Below are positions 1 through 9,481 of a stretch of 64,000 nucleotides of DNA, piece after piece. The DNA is from Lacinutrix sp. WUR7. GTDB lineage: Bacteria > Bacteroidota > Bacteroidia > Flavobacteriales > Flavobacteriaceae. The number at the start of each line of letters is the position of its first letter. Within the stretch, counting starts at the first letter, position 1. The DNA is taken from NCBI RefSeq assembly GCF_016864015.1, contig NZ_CP045067.1, positions 1,895,001-1,959,000 of the forward strand, in the 5' to 3' direction. A program made the translations under genes and the position numbers. Below the pieces are notes generated by a model. It did no database searches and had not been told where the DNA came from. It saw nothing but the letters and a program-made list of their open reading frames with translations.

Positions 1-1318
1 TAGCAAGAATGGTTCTAGAACCTTGTCCTTGTCGTCCTTCAAAATTTCTATTAGAAGTAGATATGCAATATTCGCCTTGCGGAATTTTATCATCATTCAT
101 GGCTAAACATGCAGAACAACCTGGTTGTCTTAATTCAAATCCAGCGGCATCAAAAACATCTTTTAATCCTTCTTCAATAATTTGAGCTTCTACTTGTTTG
201 CTTCCTGGAACCAACCAAGCAGTAACATTATCGGCTTTTTGCTTTCCTTTTATGTAATTTGCCGCCACTCTAAAATCTTCAATTCTAGAATTGGTACAGC
301 TTCCTATAAACACAAAATTAATAGGTTTATTTATTAAGCTTTCCCCAGCTTTAAAGTTCATGTACTCCAAAGATTTTTTGAATGAAGCATTGTCTTCTGT
401 CGGGATGTTTTCAGTAATTTTAATTCCCATTCCAGGATTAGTACCATAGGTAATCATTGGTTCTATATCTGCTGCATCTAGAAAGTATTCTTGGTCAAAA
501 GTAGCGCCTTCGTCTGTTGGTAAGGTTTTCCAATAGGCTACTTTTTTATTGAAATCCTCTCCTTTTGGAGCAAATTCTCTTCCTTCTACATAATCAAAAG
601 TGGTTTGGTCTGGTGCAATCATTCCGCCTCGAGCGCCCATTTCAATACTCATATTACAAACGGTCATTCTTCCTTCCATGCTCATCTCTTCAAAAACATT
701 TCCTGCGTATTCGCAAAAATATCCGGTTCCAGAATTGGTACCTAGTTTCGAAATAATATATAGAATAACATCTTTTGGTAAAACGCCAGCTTTTAGTTTT
801 CCGTTCACAGAAACTCTTAAGCTTTTTGGTTTTGTAAGTAATAAACATTGGCTAGCAAAAACTTGTGCTACTTGACTTGTTCCTATTCCAAAAGCAATAG
901 TACCAAAAGCACCATGTGTTGAGGTGTGACTATCGCCACAAACCATCGTCATTCCTGGTTGTGTAAAACCTAGTTCTGGAGCCATTACATGTACAATGCC
1001 ATTGTACTTATGTCCCAATTGATACAGTGTAATATTATTTTTTTTGCAATTAATAGATAGCTGTTCTAGTTGGTTTCTAGACAATTCATCTTTAATCGGT
1101 TGGTCTTGGTTTTGTGTTGGTGTGTTGTGATCTGCTGTAGCAACAATCTGTTCTGGTCTAAAAACAGGAATTCCGCGATCTTCTAATTCATTAAAAGCTT
1201 GCGGACTTGTTACTTCGTGTATTAAATGTTTGTCTATATAAAGCACCTGTGGACCATTTTCTATAGTATCTACCACATGTGCATCCCAGACCTTATCGAA
1301 TAGTGTTTTCTTACTCAT
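1..1318 (-). CDS. leuC: 3-isopropylmalate dehydratase large subunit LeuC (3' end outside window)
   Basis: The large subunit of the isopropylmalate isomerase converts 2- to 3-isopropylmalate in leucine synthesis. About 439 residues are visible, starting [16 protein letters not shown]; the C-terminus lies beyond base 1. Aconitase-family signatures are clear: [12 protein letters not shown], the 4Fe-4S ligand context [11 protein letters not shown], and GCSACLAMN. The gene begins 33 bp downstream of the leuA stop on the same strand, so leuA-leuC (with leuD/leuB expected to the left) is probably one operon. The first two small reading frames on the opposite strand are shadows of this gene. Identification is secure. 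Confidence 0.96.
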   Translation of the reverse strand, partial: MSKKTLFDKVWDAHVVDTIENGPQVLYIDKHLIHEVTSPQAFNELEDRGIPVFRPEQIVATADHNTPTQNQDQPIKDELSRNQLEQLSINCKKNNITLYQLGHKYNGIVHVMAPELGFTQPGMTMVCGDSHTSTHGAFGTIAFGIGTSQVAQVFASQCLLLTKPKSLRVSVNGKLKAGVLPKDVILYIISKLGTNSGTGYFCEYAGNVFEEMSMEGRMTVCNMSIEMGARGGMIAPDQTTFDYVEGREFAPKGEDFNKKVAYWKTLPTDEGATFDQEYFLDAADIEPMITYGTNPGMGIKITENIPTEDNASFKKSLEYMNFKAGESLINKPINFVFIGSCTNSRIEDFRVAANYIKGKQKADNVTAWLVPGSKQVEAQIIEEGLKDVFDAAGFELRQPGCSACLAMNDDKIPQGEYCISTSNRNFEGRQGQGSRTILA

Positions 1319-1324
1319 ATTTGT

Positions 1325-1340
1325 TTCCGCGAAAGCGGTA
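1325..1340. repeat. GAAA-tetraloop hairpin between leuA and leuC
   Basis: CCGC-GAAA-GCGG forms a short perfect hairpin flanked by TTT and TAA in the leuA-leuC gap. Nearly the same word (TTCCGCGAAAGCG or its complement) recurs at 8602-8612, 37289-37307 and 62238-62253, so it belongs to a dispersed short repeat family. Its role is unknown; in this place it could stabilise one end of a processed transcript. Confidence 0.5.
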
Positions 1341-1351
1341 ATTTTAATTAA

Positions 1352-2527
1352 CTACGCGCTAATTATTTGTTGGTATACTTTACTTGATTCAATGATTTGA
1401 TGAATATCTGAATCATTAATTTCTTTCTTGTTGTCGGCAAAAGTTAAAAAACTTGCATAAATTTCATCTAATTGCAATTTGGTTAATTCATAACCAATAT
1501 TTTTAGATCTATACGCTAAAGCTGCTCTACCACTTCTTGCTGTTAAAACAATAGCAGATTCTGTTACTCCAACATCTTTAGGGTCAATAATCTCATAAGT
1601 TTCACGATTTTTAATAACACCATCTTGGTGTATTCCTGAGCTATGAGCAAAAGCATTTGCGCCAACAATTGCTTTGTTTGGTTGTGTGTAGATTCCCATG
1701 CTATCAGAAACTAATTGACTGATTCCGTACAGCATTTCGGTTTTAATATTGGTGTCTAAATTTAGGTATGGATGTTGTTTTAATACCATGACGACTTCTT
1801 CTAAAGCAGTGTTTCCTGCGCGTTCACCAATACCGTTAATGGTACATTCAATTTGGCGAGCTCCGTTTATAACACCTTCAATAGAATTAGCAGTTGCTAA
1901 ACCTAAATCGTTATGGCAATGGCAAGATAAAATGGCGCCTTCTATGCCTTTAACATTTTCTTTTAAATATTTGATTTTTGCGCCATATTCACTAGGTAGG
2001 CAATATCCTGTAGTATCTGGAATATTTAAAACGGTTGCTCCGGCTCTAATGGCAGCTTCGCAAACTCTTGCTAAATATTCGTTGTCTGTTCTTCCTGCGT
2101 CTTCTGCGTAAAATTCTACATCTTCAACAAAGGACTTTGCATATTTTACAGCATCATAAGCACGTTCTATTATCGCTTCTTTATTCGACTTGAACTTATG
2201 AAGAATATGAGAGTCTGATGTGCCAATACCTGTATGTATTCTTGGTTTTTTAGCATATTTTAATGCTTCGGCAGCAACTTTTATGTCGTTTTCTACAGCT
2301 CTAGTTAAACCACAAACGGTAGCGTTTTTTACAATTTTCGCAATTTCTTGAACAGATTTAAAATCACCTGGACTAGAGACGGGAAAACCTGCTTCAATGA
2401 CATCTACTCCAAGTTGGTCTAGCTGTTCTGCAATTACAACTTTTTGTTCTGTGTTCAGTTTGCAACCAGGAACTTGTTCCCCATCACGCAGTGTTGTATC
2501 GAAGATTTGTATATTGTTATTTGACAT
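1352..2527 (-). CDS. leuA: 2-isopropylmalate synthase, short form
   Basis: Condenses acetyl-CoA with 2-oxoisovalerate in the first committed step of leucine synthesis. The DRE-TIM (HMGL-like) barrel is recognised by [10 protein letters not shown] near residue 12, the metal-binding [13 protein letters not shown] near 200 and [12 protein letters not shown] near 233. At 391 residues it lacks the C-terminal LeuA allosteric (leucine-binding) domain found in about 510-residue enzymes, so classical leucine feedback through that domain is not expected. Homocitrate-synthase-like activity is an alternative for short DRE-TIM enzymes, but the adjoining leuC supports leucine synthesis. ATG start at 2527. 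Confidence 0.92.
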   Translation of the reverse strand: MSNNNIQIFDTTLRDGEQVPGCKLNTEQKVVIAEQLDQLGVDVIEAGFPVSSPGDFKSVQEIAKIVKNATVCGLTRAVENDIKVAAEALKYAKKPRIHTGIGTSDSHILHKFKSNKEAIIERAYDAVKYAKSFVEDVEFYAEDAGRTDNEYLARVCEAAIRAGATVLNIPDTTGYCLPSEYGAKIKYLKENVKGIEGAILSCHCHNDLGLATANSIEGVINGARQIECTINGIGERAGNTALEEVVMVLKQHPYLNLDTNIKTEMLYGISQLVSDSMGIYTQPNKAIVGANAFAHSSGIHQDGVIKNRETYEIIDPKDVGVTESAIVLTARSGRAALAYRSKNIGYELTKLQLDEIYASFLTFADNKKEINDSDIHQIIESSKVYQQIISA

Positions 2528-2622
2528 ATATCAAAATATATTTTTAGTATTGTATTACGAATTTATATTTTGATTGGGTATTATTATTTGTTTTTGATTT
2601 ACTTTTACGATGCTCAAAAGCA

Positions 2623-2651
2623 CAAACTAAATTCAAAACACTGAAAATCAA
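2623..2651 (-). promoter_or_regulatory. candidate promoter for leuA
   Basis: On the minus strand a TTG (2649-2651) stands 18 bp from TTAGTTTG (2623-2630), one mismatch from the Bacteroidota -7 box TAnnTTTG. This predicts a leader of about 90 nt before leuA. I looked for a leucine-rich leader peptide in that leader and found none. Confidence 0.35.
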
Positions 2652-2671
2652 ATAGTTAAAAGAATATTCTA

Positions 2672-4219
2672 TTGATAACTAAAGAACAAAAAGATAATTT
2701 ATTTTTATTAGTTAAATCTTTAACTAAGTCTGAAAAGCGACAATTTAAGTTGTACGTGGGGAGACTTGGGGTGAATTCAGATTCTAAATTTTTAAAATTA
2801 TTTAATTTATTGGATAAGGCTTCAGGATATGATGAAACGGCTATTATAAAAAGTGGTATTGTTAAAAAACAGCAGATTGCGAATGTAAAAGCACATTTGT
2901 ACAAGCAAATTTTAATTAGCTTAAAACTAAACCCTTCGCACCAAAATATACGTTCTCAAATTAGAGAACAATTAGATTTTGCTTCTATTTTATATCATAA
3001 AGGATTGTATAAGCAAAGTTTAAAAATACTCGATAAAGCAAAGGAATTAGCTATTGTTAATGAAGAAAAAAATGCTGCTTTTGAGATTATTGAGTTAGAA
3101 AAAATAATAGAATCCCAATACATAACACGAAGTATAAGTACACGTGCAGATGAATTGGCAATGCAGGCAAAAGAGATCAGTTCTTTAAATGTTATTGCTA
3201 GTAAGTTGTCAAATTTATCCCTACAATTATATAGTATTATTTTAAAAACAGGTTATGTTAAAAACGAAGAAGAAAGCCTTTTAGTAACCGATTATTTCAA
3301 TAAAAGACTCCCTAATTTTGATATAACTAAAGTCGGTTTTAGAGAGAAATTATGGTTTTATAAAGCACATTTATGGTATAGTTTTTTACTGCAAGATTTT
3401 TTAAATTGTTATAAATATGCTTCCAAATGGGTCGATTTATTTTATCAGAATCCTAGTATGATAAATCTAAATCCAGTATTCTTTTTAAAAGGAAATAATT
3501 ACCTTTTAGAAGCCATATTTTTTATTAGAAATAAGCCTAAGTTTATTGAAAAATTAACCGAGTTTCAAACTACAGCAAATGCAGATAATTTTCCTAAAGA
3601 CGAAAATGTAGCAAGCTTAGTTTTTCTATATACTAATTTTCATAAAATAAATGCACATTTCATCGACGGTAGTTTTAATGAAGGTTTGTCGCTTATTCCT
3701 CAAATAGAAATGGAGTTAATTCCATTCAAAACTAAAATTGATGCACATCATAAAATGGTTTTCTATTACAAGTTTGCAAGTATGCATTTTGGAGCAGGAA
3801 ATAATAAAGAATGTATTAAATATTTAGATAAAATTATATCCAATAAAACGCTTTCTATGCGAGAAGATTTACTCTGTTTTTCTAGAGTTTTAAATCTTGT
3901 AGCGCATTATGAAGCAGGTTTAGATTATCATTTAGAAACCTTGCTAAGAAGTACGTATAAGTTTTTAATTAAGATGAACGATTTGCATGAAGTGCAAAAA
4001 GAGATGATAAAATTCATTCGAGGTTTACAAGATATTTATCCGCAAGACCTTAAAAAAGAGTTCAAAAAACTGTTAGAAGTTTTAAAACAATATGAAGATC
4101 ATCCGTATGAGCGTCGTGCATTTTTATATTTAGATATTATTTCTTGGCTAGAAAGTAAAATTGAAAATAAGCCTGTAGGCCAGGTTATCAAAGACAAGTA
4201 TCTTGAAAATTATGCATAG
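2672..4219 (+). CDS. conserved hypothetical protein, helical repeat type
   Basis: A 515-residue cytoplasmic protein with no signal peptide or membrane segment. It opens with a charged segment (TKEQKDNLFLLVKSL) and continues as alternating amphipathic helices with TPR-like spacing (for example LYHKGLYKQSLKILDKAKELA near residue 110), typical of a solenoid scaffold. I do not recognise a catalytic motif. The start is a TTG: an in-frame stop lies at 2657-2659 and no ATG precedes the conserved-looking N-terminus. It diverges from leuA and appears monocistronic. Function unknown. Confidence 0.75.
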   Translation: MITKEQKDNLFLLVKSLTKSEKRQFKLYVGRLGVNSDSKFLKLFNLLDKASGYDETAIIKSGIVKKQQIANVKAHLYKQILISLKLNPSHQNIRSQIREQLDFASILYHKGLYKQSLKILDKAKELAIVNEEKNAAFEIIELEKIIESQYITRSISTRADELAMQAKEISSLNVIASKLSNLSLQLYSIILKTGYVKNEEESLLVTDYFNKRLPNFDITKVGFREKLWFYKAHLWYSFLLQDFLNCYKYASKWVDLFYQNPSMINLNPVFFLKGNNYLLEAIFFIRNKPKFIEKLTEFQTTANADNFPKDENVASLVFLYTNFHKINAHFIDGSFNEGLSLIPQIEMELIPFKTKIDAHHKMVFYYKFASMHFGAGNNKECIKYLDKIISNKTLSMREDLLCFSRVLNLVAHYEAGLDYHLETLLRSTYKFLIKMNDLHEVQKEMIKFIRGLQDIYPQDLKKEFKKLLEVLKQYEDHPYERRAFLYLDIISWLESKIENKPVGQVIKDKYLENYA

Positions 4220-4343
4220 ATATTTTACGGATTTCAAAAAAAAGAAATAAAAAAAGCTTAAAAAAATTTGGATATTAAACTTTTGTGATGCAATATTTGT
4301 GCTCACAAAGTTCAAACACTTACTGAAAAGGAAAAATTTTTAA

Positions 4344-4392
4344 TCTCAAAGTTTGAGACACAAAATATTTTTAACACCACAGTTTACTTTTG
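4344..4392 (+). promoter_or_regulatory. promoter of the metY/sulfur unit with upstream palindrome
   Basis: TACTTTTG at 4385-4392 matches the Bacteroidota -7 box TAnnTTTG exactly and would start transcription near 4399, ahead of the SAM riboswitch. A perfect palindrome TCTCAAA-G-TTTGAGA (4344-4358) lies 26 bp upstream of the box, where a regulator could bind. No clear TTG -33 element is seen at the normal spacing. The binding protein is unknown. Confidence 0.45.
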
Positions 4393-4453
4393 TAAATGCG
4401 GATTTAAAAATATGGAAGTAACGAAAAAATTTGTATTAAAAAATTTCCGAAAT

Positions 4454-4572
4454 GTTATCAAGAAAGGTGGAGAGATAGACTCGCTGAAGCCTTAGCAACC
4501 CTTAGATTTACTATGAAGGTGCTAAATTCTACTTAATGTTCGATTCATTAATCGAAATATTGGATAGATAAC
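4454..4572 (+). promoter_or_regulatory. SAM-I (S-box) riboswitch upstream of metY
   Basis: The aptamer is closed by P1 GTTATC (4454-4459) with GATAAC (4567-4572). Inside are the S-box consensus blocks in order: AGAAAGGTGGAGAGA, then GAAGCCTTAGCAACC, then AAGGTGCTAAATTC, with the variable P3/P4 arms between. It is followed at once by an intrinsic terminator, so S-adenosylmethionine binding is expected to stop transcription of the methionine genes downstream. Confidence 0.93.
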
Positions 4573-4578
4573 TCAAAT

Positions 4579-4612
4579 CTAATTACTCATCTGTAATTAG
4601 TATTTTCTTTTT
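4579..4612 (+). terminator. riboswitch expression-platform terminator
   Basis: CTAATTAC (4579-4586) pairs with GTAATTAG (4593-4600) around a 6-nt loop and is followed by the T-rich run TATTTTCTTTTT. It begins 6 bases after the aptamer P1 stem, the usual place for an S-box OFF switch. Confidence 0.8.
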
Positions 4613-4691
4613 AACATTTTTCTATTAAGTACGCTTCTCACGAGGCTTATTGGCTTTTGGTTTAATTTATTTTAATTCAAAACTTAGAAAA

Positions 4692-5984
4692 ATGAGTACA
4701 CAAAAATTCGCAACCAAAGCATTGCACGCAGGACACGACGTTAGTCAAACAGCAGGAACTAGAGCAGTCCCTATTTATCAAACATCCTCTTATGTTTTTA
4801 ATGATTCGGATGATGCCGCAGGAAGATTTAATCTTTCGGTTCCAGGATTTATTTACACCCGATTAAATAATCCTACAAACGACATTTTAGAACAACGATT
4901 AGCAACTCTTGAAGGAGGTATTGCAGCCGTAGCAACCGCTTCTGGAACTGCAGCTATTTCTACAACTTTACTAACCCTTTTAAAAGCAGGAGACCATATT
5001 GTTGCGTCTAGCAGTTTGTACGGAGGAACATACAATTTATTAAGTGTTACGCTACCAAGACATGGTATTACGACTACTTTTGTAGATCCTTCAGACGCAG
5101 AAAATTTTAAAAAAGCAACCCAAGAAAATACAAGAGCATTTTTTGTAGAGTCTTTAGGAAACCCTAAACTAGATGTTTTAGATTTAGAAGCCATTTCTAA
5201 AGAAGCCAAAAACAGCAAAGTGCCTTTAATTGTGGATAATACCGTGGCTACACCTTACTTGTTAAATCCAATTGAATATGGTGCAAACATTGTAATTCAC
5301 TCCTTAACAAAATACATTACTGGTAATGGAACTTCCCTAGGAGGCGTAATTATTGACGCTGGAACTTTTGATTGGACCAACGGAAAATTCCCAGAATTCA
5401 CAGAACCTTCTGCTGGTTATCATGGTTTAGTCTATAGCGAAGCTATTGGTGCTGCAGCTTTTATTGCGAAAGTTAGAATTGAAGGATTAAGAGATTATGG
5501 TGCGGCATTGAGCCCTTTTAATGCTTTTCAAATTATTCAAGGTTTAGAGACTTTAGAATTACGTATTAAAAAGCATAGTCAAAATGCACTAGAATTAGCA
5601 AAATGGTTGCAAGAACAACCAGAAGTAAATTGGGTGAATTATCCAGGATTGGAAACTAGTAAATATAGAGATTTGGCTAGAAAATATTTGCCTAACGGAC
5701 AAAGTGGAGTGGTAACTTTTGGAGTTGATGGCGGTTATGAGTCTGCTAAAAAAATAGCAGATACTACCAAGTTATTTTCTTTGCTTGCCAATATTGGAGA
5801 TACAAAATCTTTAATCATTCATCCAGCAAGTACTACGCATCAACAATTAGATGCACAAGCACAAGAGGCTTCCGGTGTTACAAAGGATTTAATTCGTTTG
5901 TCTGTTGGGATTGAAAATATTGAAGATTTAAAAGCGGATTTAAAAGAAGCTTTTGAAGTTTTAAAGAAAACGGTTCTAGCTTAA
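4692..5984 (+). CDS. metY: O-acetylhomoserine sulfhydrylase
   Basis: A PLP enzyme of the Cys/Met metabolism family (430 residues) that joins O-acetylhomoserine and sulfide to give homocysteine. Family marks are TSSYVFNDSDDAA and YTRLNNPTND near the N-terminus, the cofactor lysine in HSLTKYITGNGTSLGG, and the C-terminal IHPASTTHQQL with LSVGIENIEDL. The ATG at 4692 is preferred over a TTG at 4650, because the extra 14 residues are encoded by the stretch just after the riboswitch terminator. It is first gene after the SAM riboswitch and precedes the enzyme that makes its substrate. Confidence 0.92.
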   Translation: MSTQKFATKALHAGHDVSQTAGTRAVPIYQTSSYVFNDSDDAAGRFNLSVPGFIYTRLNNPTNDILEQRLATLEGGIAAVATASGTAAISTTLLTLLKAGDHIVASSSLYGGTYNLLSVTLPRHGITTTFVDPSDAENFKKATQENTRAFFVESLGNPKLDVLDLEAISKEAKNSKVPLIVDNTVATPYLLNPIEYGANIVIHSLTKYITGNGTSLGGVIIDAGTFDWTNGKFPEFTEPSAGYHGLVYSEAIGAAAFIAKVRIEGLRDYGAALSPFNAFQIIQGLETLELRIKKHSQNALELAKWLQEQPEVNWVNYPGLETSKYRDLARKYLPNGQSGVVTFGVDGGYESAKKIADTTKLFSLLANIGDTKSLIIHPASTTHQQLDAQAQEASGVTKDLIRLSVGIENIEDLKADLKEAFEVLKKTVLA

Positions 5985-6006
5985 AACAAATCAATTAGTG
6001 ATCATA

Positions 6007-6043
6007 AATACATGCTGTGTAATTTTTTTGCGCAGCATGTATT
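6007..6043 (+). other. intergenic hairpin between metY and the metX fusion
   Basis: AATACATGCTG (6007-6017) pairs perfectly with CAGCATGTATT (6033-6043) around a T-rich loop. No T-run follows, so it is not a usual terminator; it may mark an mRNA processing or stability boundary between metY and the fusion gene. Confidence 0.6.
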
Positions 6044-6061
6044 ACTATTCCAAACCCAATA

Positions 6062-9000
6062 ATGGCCGCATTAAAATATATAACAGTTTCTAGTTTTGAG
6101 CTTGCTTCTTGCGTATCTCAAAATATAGAATTATCCTATCAAATTTTTGGACAGCCTTTACACGAAGCACCAATTGTATTGGTCAACCATGCGCTTACCG
6201 GAAATAGTAATGTGTCGGGAAAAGACGGTTGGTGGCGTGATGTTATTGGTCCGGAGAAAGTCATTGATACCAATATATATACCGTTTTATCTTTTAATAT
6301 TCCTGGAAATGGATACGATGGTTTTGTTATTGAAAACTACAAAGATTTTGTAGCTAGAGATATTGCAAAACTATTTTTAGTTGGTTTAGAAAAACTAGAG
6401 ATAGCTTCTGTTTTTGCACTTATAGGAGGTTCTCTTGGTGGTGGAATAGCTTGGGAAATGGCTGTGCTTTCTCCAAATCTAGCAGATCATTTAATTGCTG
6501 TGGCTACCGATTGGAAATCGACCGATTGGCTCATTGCCAATTGCCAGATACAAGAACAGTTTTTATTAAATTCTAGTAATCCTGTGCATGATGCAAGAAT
6601 GCACGCGATGCTTTGCTATAGAACTCCAAAGTCTTTTAAAGAACGTTTTAAAAGAAGCAGAAATGCGGAGCTAGAAATTTTTAATGTGGAAAGCTGGTTG
6701 CTACATCATGGCAAGAAATTGCAAGAACGTTTTCAGTTGTCTGCTTATAAATTAATGAATCAATTACTACGAAGTATTGATGTCACTAAAGACAGAACAG
6801 ATTACGATGCGGTTTTAAAAAATATTAAAGCAAATATTACTATTGTTGGAGTAGATTCGGATTTGTTTTTTACGGCGGAAGAAAACAGAGAAACACAAAA
6901 ACAATTAGCATTATCACATCCAAATGTGACGTATAATGAGATTAATTCCGATCATGGACACGATGCTTTTTTAATAGAATTCGAACAATTAGAAAAAATA
7001 ATTGAAACTATTTTTAGACCGAATTCCAAAAACAATAAGATGAAAGTATTAAAATTTGGCGGTAAATCTTTGGCAAATAACGAAGGTTTACATAACGCTA
7101 TTTCTATTATAAAAAATAAAGTCGAAAATCAAGAACGTATTACCGTTGTGGTTTCCGCTAGAGATAATGCGACTAACGAGTTAGAGGCAATTCTTAAAAA
7201 AGCTTCCAAAAAAGAAGCGTATAAAGATGCCTTTTTAGCATTTCAGGAATACCAAATAGCACCTTTAAAAACGATTGATTTTTCCGAAGAATTTAAAGCA
7301 TTGGAAACTATTTTTGAAGGTGTATCCTTATTAGGAGATTATAGCGAGAAAATTGAAAATCAAGTTTTGGCTTATGGCGAAATTTTATCTGCTAAATTAA
7401 TCACCGCATTGCTTCAAGAACAAGATGTAAACGCGAATGCAACAGATGCCAGAACGTTAATTAAAACGGAAGGTCATTTTAATAATTCGCAACCAATTTA
7501 TGCGATAACTAAAGAAAATGTTTTAGCACATTTTAAACAATATAATGGCACAACAGTAAATGTGGTCACTGGTTTTATTGGGTCCAATCTTAAAAATGAA
7601 ACCACTACTTTAGGAAGAAATGGAAGTAATTATTCTGCTGCTTTATTGGCTAATTATCTAGATGCCGAAGAGCTTCAGAATTATACGCATGTCAACGGAA
7701 TTTATACGGCAGACCCTAATTTAGTTCCAGATGCAAAAAAAATCAAAGAGCTTTCTTTTACAGAAGCGAATGAGTTAGCCAATTTTGGAGCGACCATTTT
7801 ACATGCAAAAACAATCATTCCGTTATTAGAAAAAAATATAAATCTTCGTATTTTAAACACTTTTAATTTAGAAGATGAAGGCACTTTAATAACCGCAAAA
7901 AAAGATAGTACACAAGCGACTTCATTATCGGTTTTAGATAATGTTGCTTTGATTAATCTGGAAGGTAGAGGTTTGTTGGGGAAAGTGGGTGTCGATGCTA
8001 GAGTTTTTAAAGCATTAAGTGCGCATGATATTAGTGTGAGTATTATTTCTCAAGGTTCTTCAGAAAGAGGAATTGGGCTAATTATTGACGCAGATAAAGC
8101 TACCCAAGCGGTCATTGCTTTAGAGCGTGAATTTGAAAATGATTTTTATTCGCAAGACGTCAATAAAATTGATGTTGTAGATGATGTTGCTGTAATTTCC
8201 ATTATTGGTATCGAGTTAAGTGCTTTTCATAAACCCTTTAATGCACTTATTAAAAATCAAATTACACCATTGCTTTTTAATAATACGTTTACAGGAAAAA
8301 ATGTAAGCTTAGTGGTTAAAAAAGAGCAATTATTAAAAGCGGCAAACGTTATTCATGGCGAAGTTTTTAGTAGTTCTAAAAAGGTGAATCTTGCTATTTT
8401 TGGACATGGTTTAGTTGGTGCTGCATTAATTAATCAAATTATTTCTTCGGCAAAAGAGATTGAAAAACGCAAAGGAGTAAAATTGAATATTTTTGCTATT
8501 TCTAATTCAAAGAAAGTAGCATTATCTAAAAATGGTTTTACGCAAAATTGGCAAGAAGAAATAGAGGAACAAGGTATCCCGTATACCATGCAAGATGTCA
8601 TCGCTTTCGCGGAAAAACACCATCTAGAGAATTTAATTGCGATAGATAACACAGCAAGTAAAACTTTTGTAGAGCATTATAATGATTTAGTTTCTAATGG
8701 ATTTGATTTAGTGTCTTCTAATAAAATTGCAAATACCATAGGCTTAGAATTTTATAAGGAATTAAGAAACAACTTAGATAAGCATCAGAAGAAATATTTA
8801 TACGAAACCAATGTTGGTGCCGGTTTACCTTTAATTGATACTATAAAATTACTGCATCTTTCGGGTGAAAATATTACACGAATTCGTGGTGTGTTTTCCG
8901 GTTCGCTAAGTTATTTGTTTAATAGTTTTTCTGTGGAAGACAAGTCGTTTTCCGAAGTACTAAAAGATGCCATCGATAAAGGATTTACAGAGCCAGATCC

Positions 9001-9460
9001 AAGAGAAGATCTTTGCGGAAATGACGTTGCAAGAAAACTGCTTATTTTGGCTAGAGAGTTAGATTTAAATAATGAAATTGAAGATGTTGTTATTCAGAAT
9101 TTAATCCCCGAAGCATTGCAAAGTGGTGATGTTTCAGCGTTTTTAGGGGCGTTAGATCAAATGAATGAAACGTATTCGCAGTTGAAAAATAATCAAGAAA
9201 AAAATCATGTTTTACGATATATAGGCGATTTATCTGGAAATTTAGAAGATGAAAATGGTGCTGCATTAGAAGTGAAATTAGTTTCTGTTCCGCAAAGTTC
9301 TCCATTGGGAGCTTTAAGAGGATCGGATTCTATTTTCGAAATTTATACCGAATCTTACGGAGAACAACCTTTAGTAATTCAAGGCGCTGGAGCAGGAGCA
9401 CAAGTAACTGCAAGAGGTGTTTTTGGAGATATTTTAAGACTAGTAGAAAACAATAATTAA
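6062..9460 (+). CDS. three-domain fusion: homoserine O-acetyltransferase + aspartokinase + homoserine dehydrogenase
   Basis: A single 1132-residue frame. Residues 1 to about 320 are a MetX-type alpha/beta hydrolase: NHALTGNSN, GWWRDVIGP, nucleophile Ser124 in GGSLGGG, acid in VDSDLFF and His in SDHGHDAF. Residue 327 begins an aspartokinase (MKVLKFGGKSLANNEG, GRNGSNYSAALLANYL) with an ACT region near 630-700. From about 780 comes homoserine dehydrogenase (FGHGLVGAAL, NVGAGLPLID, GVFSGSLSYLFNSF, DPREDLCGNDVARK). It therefore joins the aspartate-phosphate, aspartate-semialdehyde-to-homoserine and homoserine-acetylating activities. The linker FRPNSKNNK contains no stop. The MetX part is shorter than the usual 370 residues. 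An internal ATG at 7040 could also give a free ThrA-like product. Confidence 0.9.
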   Translation: MAALKYITVSSFELASCVSQNIELSYQIFGQPLHEAPIVLVNHALTGNSNVSGKDGWWRDVIGPEKVIDTNIYTVLSFNIPGNGYDGFVIENYKDFVARDIAKLFLVGLEKLEIASVFALIGGSLGGGIAWEMAVLSPNLADHLIAVATDWKSTDWLIANCQIQEQFLLNSSNPVHDARMHAMLCYRTPKSFKERFKRSRNAELEIFNVESWLLHHGKKLQERFQLSAYKLMNQLLRSIDVTKDRTDYDAVLKNIKANITIVGVDSDLFFTAEENRETQKQLALSHPNVTYNEINSDHGHDAFLIEFEQLEKIIETIFRPNSKNNKMKVLKFGGKSLANNEGLHNAISIIKNKVENQERITVVVSARDNATNELEAILKKASKKEAYKDAFLAFQEYQIAPLKTIDFSEEFKALETIFEGVSLLGDYSEKIENQVLAYGEILSAKLITALLQEQDVNANATDARTLIKTEGHFNNSQPIYAITKENVLAHFKQYNGTTVNVVTGFIGSNLKNETTTLGRNGSNYSAALLANYLDAEELQNYTHVNGIYTADPNLVPDAKKIKELSFTEANELANFGATILHAKTIIPLLEKNINLRILNTFNLEDEGTLITAKKDSTQATSLSVLDNVALINLEGRGLLGKVGVDARVFKALSAHDISVSIISQGSSERGIGLIIDADKATQAVIALEREFENDFYSQDVNKIDVVDDVAVISIIGIELSAFHKPFNALIKNQITPLLFNNTFTGKNVSLVVKKEQLLKAANVIHGEVFSSSKKVNLAIFGHGLVGAALINQIISSAKEIEKRKGVKLNIFAISNSKKVALSKNGFTQNWQEEIEEQGIPYTMQDVIAFAEKHHLENLIAIDNTASKTFVEHYNDLVSNGFDLVSSNKIANTIGLEFYKELRNNLDKHQKKYLYETNVGAGLPLIDTIKLLHLSGENITRIRGVFSGSLSYLFNSFSVEDKSFSEVLKDAIDKGFTEPDPREDLCGNDVARKLLILARELDLNNEIEDVVIQNLIPEALQSGDVSAFLGALDQMNETYSQLKNNQEKNHVLRYIGDLSGNLEDENGAALEVKLVSVPQSSPLGALRGSDSIFEIYTESYGEQPLVIQGAGAGAQVTARGVFGDILRLVENNN

Positions 9461-9481
9461 ACCTTTAATGCAGTAGTTATA

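Noticed and set aside
2528-2620. Leucine attenuator before leuA
   Set aside because: No leucine-rich frame and no terminator in the leader.
4650-4691. Longer start of metY (TTG)
   Set aside because: Would begin just after the riboswitch terminator; ATG 4692 fits the family N-terminus.
8434-8652. Minus-strand frames inside the fusion gene, methionine and core genes
   Set aside because: Opposite-strand shadows of clearly conserved coding regions.
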